A DNA stretch of 64,000 nucleotides from AP-15 sp963797115 (GCA_963797115.1 CAWCOH010000002.1:682001-746000); one strand, 5' to 3'. Counted from the stretch's first letter, positions 34,594-45,316 are shown. Made by a program: numbers and translations. Notes: generated by a model not told the origin, from the letters alone.

Positions 34594-36387
34594 TCACGGC
34601 GGCAGCAAGACAAAGGTCGCGCTCTGCGGCGCACCGATAGCTCCGGCCGAGGCGTAAAGTATTCGTTCGCCTTCACGCACCTCGACGGCCGATATGGGCT
34701 CAGCCGCAAAATTCGCGATCAGGCGGAGCCGCAACTTGTCGCCGAGCTGCCACTCGACGCTGACGCCTTTCGCTCCAAGCGCCGAATAACGACCGGCAAA
34801 TTCCCCCATTCCCTTCAGCCGAGGGATGATCTCGCGTTGTCTGATCGCCAGCAGCCGACGGTACCGTCCTAGCCAATCTGCGTGCCCCTGCCGGCTCGGC
34901 TCGCTCCAGTCGAGCTTGGACATCTCGAAGGTCGAGGGCAGAGTCGGGTCGGGGATGAGCCGGCGGGCAGCTTCATCGCGGAATTCCGGGAAATGGGCGA
35001 ATTCCCGGCGTCTTCCCTCGCGCACCGCATCGGCGAGACCCGGCTCAAAATCGCAGAAGAACAGAAAGGGGCGTTGGCTCCCCCATTCCTCGCCCATGAA
35101 CAAGAGTGGAATCTGCGGCGACAACAGCACGATCGCGACGCCGGCATGCAGCAGGGAATCGGCCGCCCGGGCCGCCAACCGCGTTCCGAATGGCTGGTTG
35201 CCAACATGGTCGTGGTTTTGCAGAAAGGAGACGAAAGCGGTCGCGGGCAGCCGCGCCGAGGGTTCGCCGCGCGGCCTGCCGCCGCGAAACGGCGAAGCCT
35301 CGCCCTGATAAGCGAAGCCCTCCGCCAAGGCGCGCCCGAGATGGGCGGCGGGCTCCGCCGAGTAGTCCGCATAAAAGCCCAAATGCTCGCCTGTGATCAG
35401 CACGTGCAGCGCATGGTGCAGGTCGTCGTCCCACTGCGCCGTGAAGCCACCGGCCCTGCCGGCCGAACGCCTCAGGTAGCGAGCCTCGTTGCGGTCGTTT
35501 TCTAAGACGAGATGGATTTCCCGATCGGGGATTTGGCGGCGGACGGTCTGCGCCAGCTCGCTGAGGATGTCGGGCTCACTGCTGTCGTGGATCGCATGGA
35601 CGGCATCGAGGCGGAGCCCGTCAAAGCCATATTCTTCGAGCCAATAGAGCGCGTTGTGGATCATGAAGTTGCGCACCGGCCGGCTCAGCGGTCCGTCAAA
35701 ATCAAGGGCTGCGCCCCACGGGGTATGGTGTCGCTCAGTAAAGAAAGCCGGGGCGATCGCCGGGAGATAACTCCCCTCGGGGCCGAAGTGGTTGTAGACG
35801 ACGTCGAGGAAAGCCGCGAGGCCGCGCTGATGACAAGCCTCGACCAGCCGTTTCAGGTCCTCGGGTCGGCCATAGCGGGACAACGGCGCGTAGAGATAGG
35901 TGCCGTCATAACCCCAGCCGCGGTTGCCGGGAAACTCGGCAATCGGCATCAGCTCGACCGCGGTTGCGCCGAGCTCACGAACATGGTCAAGGCGCCGGAT
36001 CGCGCCCGCGAAATCTCCGGTCTCCGAGAAGGTGCCGAGGTGCAGTTCGTATAAGACGATCTCCTCCCACGAGCGCCCGTGCCATCCGGAGGCGGTCCAG
36101 ACATAGGCACCGGGATCGACAACTTCGCTGGCACCGTGAACGCCTTCCGGCTGGCAACGCGAGGCCGGGTCCGGATAGGCCTTGCCGTCGACGACATAGC
36201 GATAGCGCGCGCCGGGCCCGGCGCGGTCGGTCGTCAAGGCGAACCACCCTTCGGATTCGGCGTGCATCGACAGAAGCGCGTCGGCAAGTTGCAACGCCAC
36301 CGAACGAGCGCGCGGCGCCCACAGGCGGAAGCGGACCATGTCACAGACCAGCTCGGCCCCGAATGGAAGCTCATGATGCCGGCGCAT
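34594..36387 (-). CDS. treZ: Malto-oligosyltrehalose trehalohydrolase
   Basis: A 597-residue GH13 enzyme releasing trehalose from the product of TreY. An N-terminal CBM48-like domain (CDMVRFRLWAPRARSVALQL) precedes the barrel: ELHLGTFSETGDF, FLDVVYNHFGPEG, GLRLDAVHAIHD (nucleophile), LVLENDRN (acid/base Glu), LQNHDHVGNQPFG (Asp). ATG at 36387. No debranching glgX/treX or glycogen genes are in the window, so supply of maltodextrin must come from elsewhere. Confidence 0.95.
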   Translation of the reverse strand: MRRHHELPFGAELVCDMVRFRLWAPRARSVALQLADALLSMHAESEGWFALTTDRAGPGARYRYVVDGKAYPDPASRCQPEGVHGASEVVDPGAYVWTASGWHGRSWEEIVLYELHLGTFSETGDFAGAIRRLDHVRELGATAVELMPIAEFPGNRGWGYDGTYLYAPLSRYGRPEDLKRLVEACHQRGLAAFLDVVYNHFGPEGSYLPAIAPAFFTERHHTPWGAALDFDGPLSRPVRNFMIHNALYWLEEYGFDGLRLDAVHAIHDSSEPDILSELAQTVRRQIPDREIHLVLENDRNEARYLRRSAGRAGGFTAQWDDDLHHALHVLITGEHLGFYADYSAEPAAHLGRALAEGFAYQGEASPFRGGRPRGEPSARLPATAFVSFLQNHDHVGNQPFGTRLAARAADSLLHAGVAIVLLSPQIPLLFMGEEWGSQRPFLFFCDFEPGLADAVREGRRREFAHFPEFRDEAARRLIPDPTLPSTFEMSKLDWSEPSRQGHADWLGRYRRLLAIRQREIIPRLKGMGEFAGRYSALGAKGVSVEWQLGDKLRLRLIANFAAEPISAVEVREGERILYASAGAIGAPQSATFVLLPP

Positions 36388-36416
36388 CGTCACTCCTGCT
36401 CAAACACTGGAGCCGT

Positions 36417-36466
36417 CCTTAAGGCGATCAAGCCGGCCCGACCTTAAAGCGATCAAGCGGGCCCGA
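36417..36466. repeat. Tandem direct repeat, two 25-base units
   Basis: Unit one begins CCTTAAGGCGATCAAGCCGG and unit two CCTTAAAGCGATCAAGCGGG; both end GCCCGA, with 23 of 25 positions identical. It lies just upstream of treZ, in a position suited to a regulator site or a simple slippage duplication. Confidence 0.75.
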
Positions 36467-36530
36467 GCCGACGGCTTGCCAGTTAATCTGACGTTCCTCA
36501 AGGGCTAACGCTGGGGTTTTAAAATCGGCG

Positions 36531-37145
36531 TCATTCGAACGGCAGGTGCACGAGCAGAAAATAGCCGTTGATCATCAGCAGCAAGGCCATGACAGCAATT
36601 GCGCCGCTCAATTTGATTAACGCCCGAGAGGCAGCAACGATGCTGACGGACCCTAGCACGATCGCGATCTGGAAAAGCGCTTCCGAGAAGTCGAAATTCG
36701 GATCCCGTTCGGCGGCGTGATCGCGCCTGGCCTCCCATTCCTTGGCTTTGGCGAGTAGCTCTTTCTTGCCTTCCCCCGTCTTAGGGTCGCTTTCGTAACG
36801 CGCGACGCGTGAGTGATAGCGCTTGATCGCCTCTTCTACTTTTGCCTTCGCTGCCTCAGGCATATCGGGTTGAGCGAGAAGGTCCCTTTCGAGCTGCTCG
36901 GCGGTCAGCTCGAACATTGTCTGACGGATGTTCCGGGACTGATAGAACCCGTAGGTGTCGGACGCCTGGATGTTGGCGCTCAGCATCACCTTCGTCGCGT
37001 TCGAGCCGCCAAGAAAGGTGATCGCGAGCAACATCGCGATGACTCCGAGATAGATGCCGGTCAGCCGGCGAAAGCGGGCATCCTCCTCGGCGGTGTGATG
37101 CTCGTGAACCTCCCCGATCTTTTCGGCAATCTCGGTTGCTTCCAC
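36531..37145 (-). CDS. DUF4337 membrane protein
   Basis: A 204-residue protein with an N-terminal membrane helix (LTGIYLGVIAMLLAITFLGG), a long soluble helical region (KVMLSANIQASDTYGFYQSR, QLERDLLAQPD, EWEARRDHAAERD) and two C-terminal helices (FQIAIVLGSVSIVAASRALI, GAIAVMALLLMINGYFLLV). This matches DUF4337, a family of unknown function common in Proteobacteria. ATG at 37145. Nothing in the neighbourhood suggests a role. Confidence 0.85.
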   Translation of the reverse strand: MEATEIAEKIGEVHEHHTAEEDARFRRLTGIYLGVIAMLLAITFLGGSNATKVMLSANIQASDTYGFYQSRNIRQTMFELTAEQLERDLLAQPDMPEAAKAKVEEAIKRYHSRVARYESDPKTGEGKKELLAKAKEWEARRDHAAERDPNFDFSEALFQIAIVLGSVSIVAASRALIKLSGAIAVMALLLMINGYFLLVHLPFE

Positions 37146-37308
37146 CTTGCTCCCCCCTAGGTGCTTGTCCGATCAAGGGGCAGATGCTGGCATCCAGCAG
37201 ACGGCTAATCAATCTCATGTGAAACGACTGGACGCGCGAAACGGCGGGCCCCAAACGCGATATCCGGTCCTCCTGAGAAGACCGGATATTGTCCCCCGAC
37301 GGCAGAGG

Positions 37309-37605
37309 TTATTGCGGGTAGCCGTACGGGCCCGGCCCGTAATAATAAGGCGGAGGTGCGGGCTGGTAGTAGTATTGGGGCGGATAACCATACGCCGGCG
37401 GCGGAGCATAGACTGGTGGCTGGGAGGATGCGATGGCAGCCCCGGCAATCACCCCGCCGAGAACGCCCAATCCTATGGCCGCACCCACGCCGGGCCCGCC
37501 ACCCGCCTGGGCTGACGTCGGCGCCGTCGTCAGAGCAAATACCGCCAGTGCTCCCGCCACGACAACGCCTCGGCCGATTTTCGTTACAGTGCTGACACAG
37601 GTCAT
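37309..37605 (-). CDS. Secreted Gly-rich/Pro-Tyr-rich small protein
   Basis: A 98-residue protein with a signal peptide (VVVAGALAVFALTTAPTSAQA). A Gly/Ala-rich hydrophobic segment (GVGAAIGLGVLGGVIAGAAI) resembling glycine-zipper domains follows, and then a Pro/Tyr tail (PPPAYGYPPQYYYQPAPPPY). ATG at 37605 is preceded by GAGGGG. Similar small envelope proteins are common in this class and have no known function. The frame is open upstream but homology-like features begin here. Confidence 0.7.
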   Translation of the reverse strand: MTCVSTVTKIGRGVVVAGALAVFALTTAPTSAQAGGGPGVGAAIGLGVLGGVIAGAAIASSQPPVYAPPPAYGYPPQYYYQPAPPPYYYGPGPYGYPQ

Positions 37606-37756
37606 CGAAATTCCCCTCTGATCTCGGCCGATCCAACTGCCATTGGGTTGGTAGCCTGTGCCCAAGAGTTCGGAATGCGGACCGGAGATTGCGATCTCGG
37701 AGAATCCATGCCGGTACTCCGGCATGAACCCGATATGTTCCTGTTGAAATATAAGG

Positions 37757-39550
37757 CTAGCCGCTGGGTGGCGCGGCGTCGTCGATCGACAGCTGCACCG
37801 CCTCGCCGCCGCGCCAGCTGTCGCGACGCAGATGGCCTGCGACGTGGATCGCGGCGCCCCGCGTCTCCGCGAGGAACCGGCCGAGGGGAGTATCGGCAAC
37901 CCGGAAGGCGATCCCGCGCAGCCGCGCCTCTCCAAGCGGATCGGCCAGGGTGCAGCGCAGATGCCCGCTCCCGACCCCTTCCGCGTGGATCACACGGACC
38001 CCAGCAAAGGCAAAGCGCGGTTCGGGATTGCCGGAGCCGAAGGGCGCCAGCCGGGCGATGTGGTCGATCAGGTCGCCCTGCGCCGCGGCAAGAGAGAGCG
38101 CCGCGTCGACCCGCAGCTCGGGCACCAGCCGCTCGCGGTCCACGCCGTCTCCCAGGCGCTCGGTCAGAAACAGCCGCAGGGCGTCGAGCCTATCTGCCGC
38201 GACCGTGAACCCCGCCGCCATCGCATGGCCGCCGCCGTTGATCAACAGGCCGGCCTGGCGCGCCGCGATCACCGCCGGCCCGAGCGGCAAGCCAGAGATC
38301 GAGCGGCCCGAGCCCTTCCCGATGCCATCGGCCAGCGCGACGACGCAGGCCGGACGCTCGTAGCGCTCTTTGAGCCGCGCCGCGACGATGCCGATCACCC
38401 CGGGATGCCAATTCTCCGCCGCGGCGAAGACGAGCACCGGCGATTGCGCGGCGGATTCAACCGCCGCGATCGCCGCCTCCAAGGTACGTGCCTCGATCTC
38501 GCGGCGCTCCTGGTTGTAGCCGTCGAGGCGGCGGGCGAGCTCGGCGGCGAGCGCCGGATCGTCGGTGGCGAGCAGACGCGCTCCAAGATCGGCGGCCCCG
38601 ACCCGTCCTCCGGCGTTGACCCGTGGGCCGAGAAGGAAGCTTAGATGATAGGCGTCGAGCGGCTCGCTGACGCCGGCGACCGCCGCCAGCGCGGCCAAGC
38701 CGGGATTGGCGTTGCGCCGCGCTACCTTGATTCCCTGGGCGACCAATGCACGGTTGACGCCGAACAGAGGGACGACATCGCAAACCGTGCCGAGCGCCAC
38801 CAGATCGAGCCAGCCCATCAGGTCGGGTTCGACGCGGCCATGAGCGTACCAGTCGGCCTGCCGCAGCGCGCGATTGACGGCGACGACGAGCAGAAAGGCG
38901 ACGCCGACCGCGGCCAGGTTCCCGTGCGGGCTTTTCTCATCCAGCCGGTTCGGGTTGACGACCGCGACTGCTGCCGGCAACGGCGGCTCGGCGACATGAT
39001 GATCGATGACGATAACGTCCAGCCCGGCATCGGCGGCTTCGGCAAGCGGCTGATGAGCGGTCGTGCCGCAATCGACGGTGACCACCACCCGCGCCCCTTC
39101 GGCTCGCAGGCGCAGTAAGGCCGGAGCGTTTGGGCCGTACCCCTCGCGCAGGCGGTCTGGCACATAGATACGAGTTTGGCCTCCGACGGCTTTGAAGAAA
39201 CGCGCTAACAGCGCAGCCGAGGTCGCGCCGTCGACATCATAGTCGCCAAAGACGGCGATGGTCTCGCCGTCGCGGACGGCGCGCACGAGGCGCTCCACGG
39301 CAGCGTCCATATCGCGCAGATGAGAAGGATCGGGCAGCTGGTCGCGCAGACGTGGGGCGAGAAAACCCGGCGCATGATTGCAGTCGAGCCCGCGCCGGGC
39401 AAGCAGCCGGCCGACGATTTCAGGCAGTCCCAGGCGCTCGACGATGGCCTGCCCCTCTTGCGCATCGCCGTTGCGCAGACGCCAGCGCCGACCGCAGATC
39501 GACTGCTCTACCCCGAGAAATGTTTCGGCGCCCCCCGCGCCGTTGTCCAT
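37757..39550 (-). CDS. recJ: Single-stranded-DNA-specific exonuclease RecJ
   Basis: A 597-residue DHH-family 5'-3' exonuclease used in recombination and mismatch repair. Motifs: FGDYDVDGATSAALLARFF, VTVDCGTTAHQPL, IVIDHHVAEPP, NPGLAALAAVAGV, GPRVNAGGRVG, then DHHA1 GGGHAMAAGFTV and the OB domain FGSGNPEPRFAFAGV. ATG at 39550 is chosen over an upstream start because the conserved N-terminus begins near GVEQSICGRRW. It follows glpX with a REP-like repeat between them, part of the conserved alphaproteobacterial hom-glpX-recJ order. Confidence 0.95.
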   Translation of the reverse strand: MDNGAGGAETFLGVEQSICGRRWRLRNGDAQEGQAIVERLGLPEIVGRLLARRGLDCNHAPGFLAPRLRDQLPDPSHLRDMDAAVERLVRAVRDGETIAVFGDYDVDGATSAALLARFFKAVGGQTRIYVPDRLREGYGPNAPALLRLRAEGARVVVTVDCGTTAHQPLAEAADAGLDVIVIDHHVAEPPLPAAVAVVNPNRLDEKSPHGNLAAVGVAFLLVVAVNRALRQADWYAHGRVEPDLMGWLDLVALGTVCDVVPLFGVNRALVAQGIKVARRNANPGLAALAAVAGVSEPLDAYHLSFLLGPRVNAGGRVGAADLGARLLATDDPALAAELARRLDGYNQERREIEARTLEAAIAAVESAAQSPVLVFAAAENWHPGVIGIVAARLKERYERPACVVALADGIGKGSGRSISGLPLGPAVIAARQAGLLINGGGHAMAAGFTVAADRLDALRLFLTERLGDGVDRERLVPELRVDAALSLAAAQGDLIDHIARLAPFGSGNPEPRFAFAGVRVIHAEGVGSGHLRCTLADPLGEARLRGIAFRVADTPLGRFLAETRGAAIHVAGHLRRDSWRGGEAVQLSIDDAAPPSG

Positions 39551-39586
39551 ATCCGAGCCCTTATCCAAACACCCGATGTTGTTTAT

Positions 39587-39669
39587 CGTCACCCCCGCGA
39601 AAGCGGGGGTCTAGGGGTCCTGTTCAGGTGCTTGTCATCCCTCGATTCCCGCCTGCGCGGGAATGACGA
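39587..39669. repeat. REP-like palindromes between glpX and recJ
   Basis: Two perfect eight-base hairpins: ACCCCCGC-GAAA-GCGGGGGT at 39591-39610 and ATTCCCGC-CTGC-GCGGGAAT at 39645-39664. Same family as 13551-13626. Transcribed in the recJ leader. Confidence 0.8.
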
Positions 39670-39707
39670 GCCAGGGGTGGTTAAAGAAGAATCAGCTGAG
39701 AAGGCGC

Positions 39708-40697
<990 letters not shown>

Positions 40698-40729
40698 GGC
40701 TTTCCTCCTGTCTTGTCGTTGGGGGTTGT

Positions 40730-42022
40730 TTAGAAATCCTCGATGCGGATCATGTGCGGCGGCTCGAGCACGGTTTCGAGCGCCTCGATCTTCTTGAGGG
40801 CCCGGCGCATCGCCGCCTCGACCGTGATATGGGTCGTCAGCACCACCGGCACGGCCTCCCCCGGGGCTCGGCCACGCTGAATCATCGATTCCATCGATAC
40901 CTGCTCGTCTCGCAAGGCAGCAGCGACATCGGCGATCACCCCCGGCTGATCGAGCACCATCAAGCGAATGTAATAGGCGCCTTGATGCCGCTCGATGGGC
41001 ACCCCGGGGAGCGCGCGCAAATTAGCCGTCGGCACACCGAACGGTACGATATGGCGTCCGGCGGCGATATCGGCGAGATCAGCGGCGACGGCCGAGGCGG
41101 TCGGGTGCGCACCGGCGCCACGTCCTTCCAGCACCACCCGACCGACGAAGTCTCCTTCGGCGACGACAGCGTTGTAGACGCCCTCGACCGCCGCGATCGG
41201 CGTCGAGCGCGGCACCATGCAAGGGTGGACGCGCTGCTCGAGCCCCTCCTCGGTCAGCCGTGCGATCCCGAGCAGCTTGATGCGGTAGCCGAGTTCCTCG
41301 GCAAAGTCGATGTCGAGCCGCGAGACGTGACGGATCCCCTCGGCATAGACGCCGTCGAGGTCGACCGGGCGGCCGAACCCGACGCTCGCCAGGATTGCAA
41401 GCTTGTGCGCCGCATCAATGCCGTCGATGTCAAAGCTCGGATCGGCCTCGGCATAGCCGAGCTTTTGCGCCTCGGCGAGGACTTCGGAAAATTCATGCGC
41501 GGTCTCACGCATCGTCGTCAGGATATAATTCGAGGTCCCGTTGAGGATGCCGTAGACGCGCGCCAGCCGATTTCCGGCAAGACCCTCGCGCAGGGTTTTA
41601 ATCACCGGTATCCCGCCGGCGACGGAAGCCTCGAAGGAGAGGACCACCCCCTTATCCTCGGCCGCCGCGGCGAGCCTGGTGCCGTCGTGCGCCATCAGCG
41701 CCTTGTTGGCGGTGACGACGTGCTTGCCGTGTTGCAGTGCGGTATCGACCACCTTCTGGGCTATTCCGTCGGCACCGCCGATCAGCTCGACGACGACATC
41801 GATCTCTGGATCGGCGGCCATCGCCGCCGCATCCTCGTACCAGCGCACCGCCGAGAGATCGATCCCGCGATCGCGGCGGCGGTCGCGGGCGGAAACCGCA
41901 ACGACGACCATCCTGCGACCGGCACGCTGCGCCAGGAGATCAGCCTGCCGGTCGAGCAACTGCAAGGTGCCGGCGCCGACCGTGCCGAGACCTGCAACAG
42001 CAATCTTCAACGGCGATTTCAC
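40730..42022 (-). CDS. hom: Homoserine dehydrogenase
   Basis: A 430-residue enzyme reducing aspartate semialdehyde to homoserine (Thr, Met, Ile pathway). NAD(P)-binding N-terminus KIAVAGLGTVGAGTLQLL, catalytic region FEASVAGGIPVIKTLREGLA with GILNGTSNYILT, and a C-terminal ACT domain (YYIRLMVLDQPGVIADVAAA) for feedback control. The start is a GTG at 42022 without a close ribosome-binding site. First gene of the hom-glpX run. Confidence 0.95.
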   Translation of the reverse strand: MKSPLKIAVAGLGTVGAGTLQLLDRQADLLAQRAGRRMVVVAVSARDRRRDRGIDLSAVRWYEDAAAMAADPEIDVVVELIGGADGIAQKVVDTALQHGKHVVTANKALMAHDGTRLAAAAEDKGVVLSFEASVAGGIPVIKTLREGLAGNRLARVYGILNGTSNYILTTMRETAHEFSEVLAEAQKLGYAEADPSFDIDGIDAAHKLAILASVGFGRPVDLDGVYAEGIRHVSRLDIDFAEELGYRIKLLGIARLTEEGLEQRVHPCMVPRSTPIAAVEGVYNAVVAEGDFVGRVVLEGRGAGAHPTASAVAADLADIAAGRHIVPFGVPTANLRALPGVPIERHQGAYYIRLMVLDQPGVIADVAAALRDEQVSMESMIQRGRAPGEAVPVVLTTHITVEAAMRRALKKIEALETVLEPPHMIRIEDF

Positions 42023-42137
42023 GACGATGACGATAGCCTCCGCGGAGAACAGTTACGACAAAATCTCGGCAGCCTCGCCCGAAAGGCTGAATATACGGTT
42101 GCTTGGTCTACCGGTGCCCGGAGCGCGGCGAATCTGC

Positions 42138-43262
42138 TCAGTGTTCGAGCATCACCTCGGCGCGGTTTTCCGGGGCATCGGGGCCCGACGGTGCGGCTTC
42201 GACGGCGATTTTGTCGGACGGCACCCCGGCCTCGGTCAAAGCTGCGGCGACAGCCTGGGCGCGATCGAGCGCGGCGCGAAAACTGTTCAACTGTTCGGCG
42301 GCTCCACTGCCGGCACCCGCGTAGCCGATAATGCGTATTCTTCCGGGATTCTGCTGGTACAGCGGTACGATCTTCCCAACGGTTTGGCGATCTTCCGCGC
42401 TTAGGCTCGTCGAGTCGGCGGCGAACCTGATCTCGGCGACCGGGGTGCCGACGGCTGGACCGGGTGCTTTCTGGACGCCCCTGCCGGACCCGGCGAGCGG
42501 CGCCAACACCGGAGGCGGCGGGGGCGCCTGGTAGGCGGTCGAGCCGAGCGCGGCCGGCGGCGGAGCCGGGGCCGGAGGCGGTGGGAGACGCGGTGTGGCG
42601 GGCGGCACGTTTGCCGCGGTCGGCGGCGGTGCAGGATATGGCGGCGGAGGTGCTGGCTGAACCTGTTCGGGATTGGGCGTCGAGCGCACCTTCGGCACTT
42701 CGAGGCTCAACTCCATCGGGCCCGGCTCCGGCGGCTCGCCGGATTTGCGCGGACCGGGGCCGGTTGTCGCGGCCGATGACGCCGGAGTCTCAGTGGGCGC
42801 TGAGGCGGCGGCGGGCGGGGAGGCGGCGCCCCCACCGGGACCTGGCGGGGCGGATTTGGGGACCTCGGGGACCGGCGGGGGTGGCGGAGGAGGCGCCGGC
42901 GCCGACACTGCCGGAAAGCCCGCCCGCAAGCGCTCATCGCTATACTTCGCGTTTGTCCGGTCCGCTATCAGGCTCTGTGTAAGGTTCTCGCGCTCGGCCT
43001 CGGTCAGCGCCCGATTCGGCGGGGGCGGCACACTCGCGAGGTTGGGATAGTCGGCCGTCTCGCCAGCCGCCAGATTTTGGGTGTTACGCGCCGTCTCCGG
43101 GTCGGGGTCGTTTTTGCTGGCGCCGGTCCAGTCGCGCCACGTCTCGACCGGGTTGCAGGCAACCAGCCCCAGCGTCGCCGCCAGCAGTACCACCAGGTGC
43201 ATCTGACGCTTCGGGCTCTTTTCGGCGCCGCTGCGGGGCGAAGGGCGCTTGCAGAGGATCAT
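42138..43262 (-). CDS. OmpA-like lipoprotein with long proline-rich linker
   Basis: A 374-residue protein. N-terminal signal with lipobox ATLGLVAC (Cys about 36), then a helical stretch (RALTEAERENLTQSLIADRT), a Pro/Ala-rich linker of roughly 170 residues, and a C-terminal OmpA-like domain (VAEIRFAADSTSLSAEDRQTV, given in part; then IRIIGYAG and LDRAQAVAAAL). The peptidoglycan-binding motif is divergent. It probably ties the outer membrane to the wall. ATG at 43262 used; ATG at 43202 would place the lipobox closer to the N-terminus and is equally possible. Confidence 0.8.
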   Translation of the reverse strand: MILCKRPSPRSGAEKSPKRQMHLVVLLAATLGLVACNPVETWRDWTGASKNDPDPETARNTQNLAAGETADYPNLASVPPPPNRALTEAERENLTQSLIADRTNAKYSDERLRAGFPAVSAPAPPPPPPPVPEVPKSAPPGPGGGAASPPAAASAPTETPASSAATTGPGPRKSGEPPEPGPMELSLEVPKVRSTPNPEQVQPAPPPPYPAPPPTAANVPPATPRLPPPPAPAPPPAALGSTAYQAPPPPPVLAPLAGSGRGVQKAPGPAVGTPVAEIRFAADSTSLSAEDRQTVGKIVPLYQQNPGRIRIIGYAGAGSGAAEQLNSFRAALDRAQAVAAALTEAGVPSDKIAVEAAPSGPDAPENRAEVMLEH

Positions 43263-43381
43263 GACCGCGACTTCCGACCAACCGACCCGGTGTCGTGCGC
43301 CGGCGCACACCCTGGAGCCGTGCACATTCTGCGGTCCCCGATGTATTAGATCAGCAGGGGCGCGTCACTACATTTGATGGC

Positions 43382-45316
43382 ATGAAGGACAAACCGATTG
43401 AAGATCTGGGTAGCGCCCCGCAGGCCGGACTCCTGACGCACGGGCTCGCGAACGTCGGCCCTGCCGAGGAAACGGTCATGACGGACGAGCACCGGGACAA
43501 ACGAGGCGCGAAGGCTGCCCCGCGGAGAAAGGACCAGTCGCCCGATCCGTCGCCTGATCTCACCGAGCTGTCTGAGCAAATGAGCGACATCGCCGATAGG
43601 AGCCGGCACCTGGTTGCCGAATTCCTCAAGCGGCAAGCCGCGGGCGAGGGGGTTGGGATGGCTGACCCGCTGAGCATCGGCGCTGCCTTCTTCGAGATGA
43701 CGGCCCGCATGATGTCGGACCCTTCGCGCCTCGTCCAGGCCCAGCTGTCGCTATGGAACAACTACATCACGCTTTGGCAGCGCACCGCTCGGCGCTTCCT
43801 CGGCGGCAGTGCGGAACCGATGATCGAGCCATCTGCCGGCGACCGGCGCTTTCGCGACAAGGCGTGGACCGACAACACGCTCTTCGATTTCATCAAGCAA
43901 AGCTACCTGCTGACCGCGCGCTGGCTGCAAGAAACGGTAAAAGAGGTCGAAGGGATCGATGAGCGCACCGCACGCAAGGTCGATTTCTACACGCGACAAT
44001 TCGTCGACGCGATCGCTCCATCGAACTTTCTGCTGACCAACCCGGAGGTGCTGCGGGCAACAATCGAAAGCCGCGGCGAAAACCTGCTGAACGGGCTGAA
44101 GAACCTGCTCGCCGATCTCGAGCGCGGCAAGGGGCGGCTGGCGATCAAGATGACCGACATGCAGGCTTTCCGGATCGGTGAAAATATCGCGGTAAGCCCG
44201 GGCAAAGTCGTCTACCAGAACGATCTCTTGCAGCTGATCCAGTACGAAGCGGCGACTGCGACGGTCAAGCGTCGGCCGCTTCTGATTATTCCGCCGTGGA
44301 TCAACAAATTTTATATCCTCGACTTGCGCCCTGGTAATTCATTCATCCGCTGGGCAGTGGGCGAAGGCCACACGGTATTTGTCATCTCCTGGGTCAACCC
44401 CGACGAGCGGCTCGCCGCCAAGACATTTGCCGATTACATGCGCGAGGGCCCGCTCGCCGCCCTCGACGCAATCGAAGAGGCCACCGGAGAGCGCGAAGCC
44501 AATGTCATCGGCTATTGCCTCGGCGGTACCCTGCTCGCCAGCACTCTCGCCTACATGGCGGTCAAGCGCAACTCGAGGGTCAAAAGCGCCACCTATTTCG
44601 TGACGATGGTTGATTTCGCCGAGGCCGGCGAGCTGTCGGTCTTCATCGACGAGGAGCAGCTTGCCGCCCTGGAGGCGCGGATGAACGAGAGGGGCTATCT
44701 CGAAGGCCGCGAAATGGCGACCACCTTCAACATGCTGCGCGCCAACGATCTGATCTGGTCGTTTGTCGTCAACAACTATCTGCTTGGCAAATCGCCCTTC
44801 CCGTTCGACCTGCTCTATTGGAACGCCAATTCAACGCGGATGCCGGCGGCGATGCACAGCTTCTACCTGCGCAACATGTACCAGGAGAATTTACTGGTTA
44901 AGCCGGGTGGCATCACCCTCGACGGCGTGCCGATCGATCTGCGAAAGATCAAAACCCCGTCCTTCCTATTGTCGACGCGCGAGGACCACATCGCCCCCTG
45001 GCGTTCGACCTATTCCGCAACGCGGCTCTATCGCGGGCCGGTCAAGTTCGTGCTGTCGGCCTCGGGCCATATTGCCGGCGTCGTCAACCCTCCGGGCAGC
45101 AAATACGGGCATTGGGAGAACGACAAGAACCCGCCGACCCCGGAGGAATGGCTCGCTTTCGCAACTGCCGTGCCCGACACCTGGTGGCCCGTATGGGAGC
45201 GCTGGGTCTCGCAATACTCCGGCGGCGAGGTGCCGGCGCGCCACCCCGGCGACGGCAAGCTCAAACCGATCGAGGACGCCCCCGGCTCCTACGTAAAGGT
45301 CCGTGCGGAGGATTGA
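43382..45316 (+). CDS. phaC: Class I polyhydroxyalkanoate synthase
   Basis: A 644-residue synthase polymerising 3-hydroxyacyl-CoA into storage polyester. The lipase-like box GYCLGG holds the catalytic Cys (about 379); the partner Asp is in TREDHIAPW and the His in ASGHIAGVVNPP. The N-terminal PhaC domain (FLLTNPEVLRATIESRGENL) and PPWINKFYILDLRP are standard. ATG at 43382 adds an unusually long charged N-terminus; ATG at 43478 is an alternative. No phaA, phaB or phasin is adjacent. Confidence 0.94.
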   Translation: MKDKPIEDLGSAPQAGLLTHGLANVGPAEETVMTDEHRDKRGAKAAPRRKDQSPDPSPDLTELSEQMSDIADRSRHLVAEFLKRQAAGEGVGMADPLSIGAAFFEMTARMMSDPSRLVQAQLSLWNNYITLWQRTARRFLGGSAEPMIEPSAGDRRFRDKAWTDNTLFDFIKQSYLLTARWLQETVKEVEGIDERTARKVDFYTRQFVDAIAPSNFLLTNPEVLRATIESRGENLLNGLKNLLADLERGKGRLAIKMTDMQAFRIGENIAVSPGKVVYQNDLLQLIQYEAATATVKRRPLLIIPPWINKFYILDLRPGNSFIRWAVGEGHTVFVISWVNPDERLAAKTFADYMREGPLAALDAIEEATGEREANVIGYCLGGTLLASTLAYMAVKRNSRVKSATYFVTMVDFAEAGELSVFIDEEQLAALEARMNERGYLEGREMATTFNMLRANDLIWSFVVNNYLLGKSPFPFDLLYWNANSTRMPAAMHSFYLRNMYQENLLVKPGGITLDGVPIDLRKIKTPSFLLSTREDHIAPWRSTYSATRLYRGPVKFVLSASGHIAGVVNPPGSKYGHWENDKNPPTPEEWLAFATAVPDTWWPVWERWVSQYSGGEVPARHPGDGKLKPIEDAPGSYVKVRAED

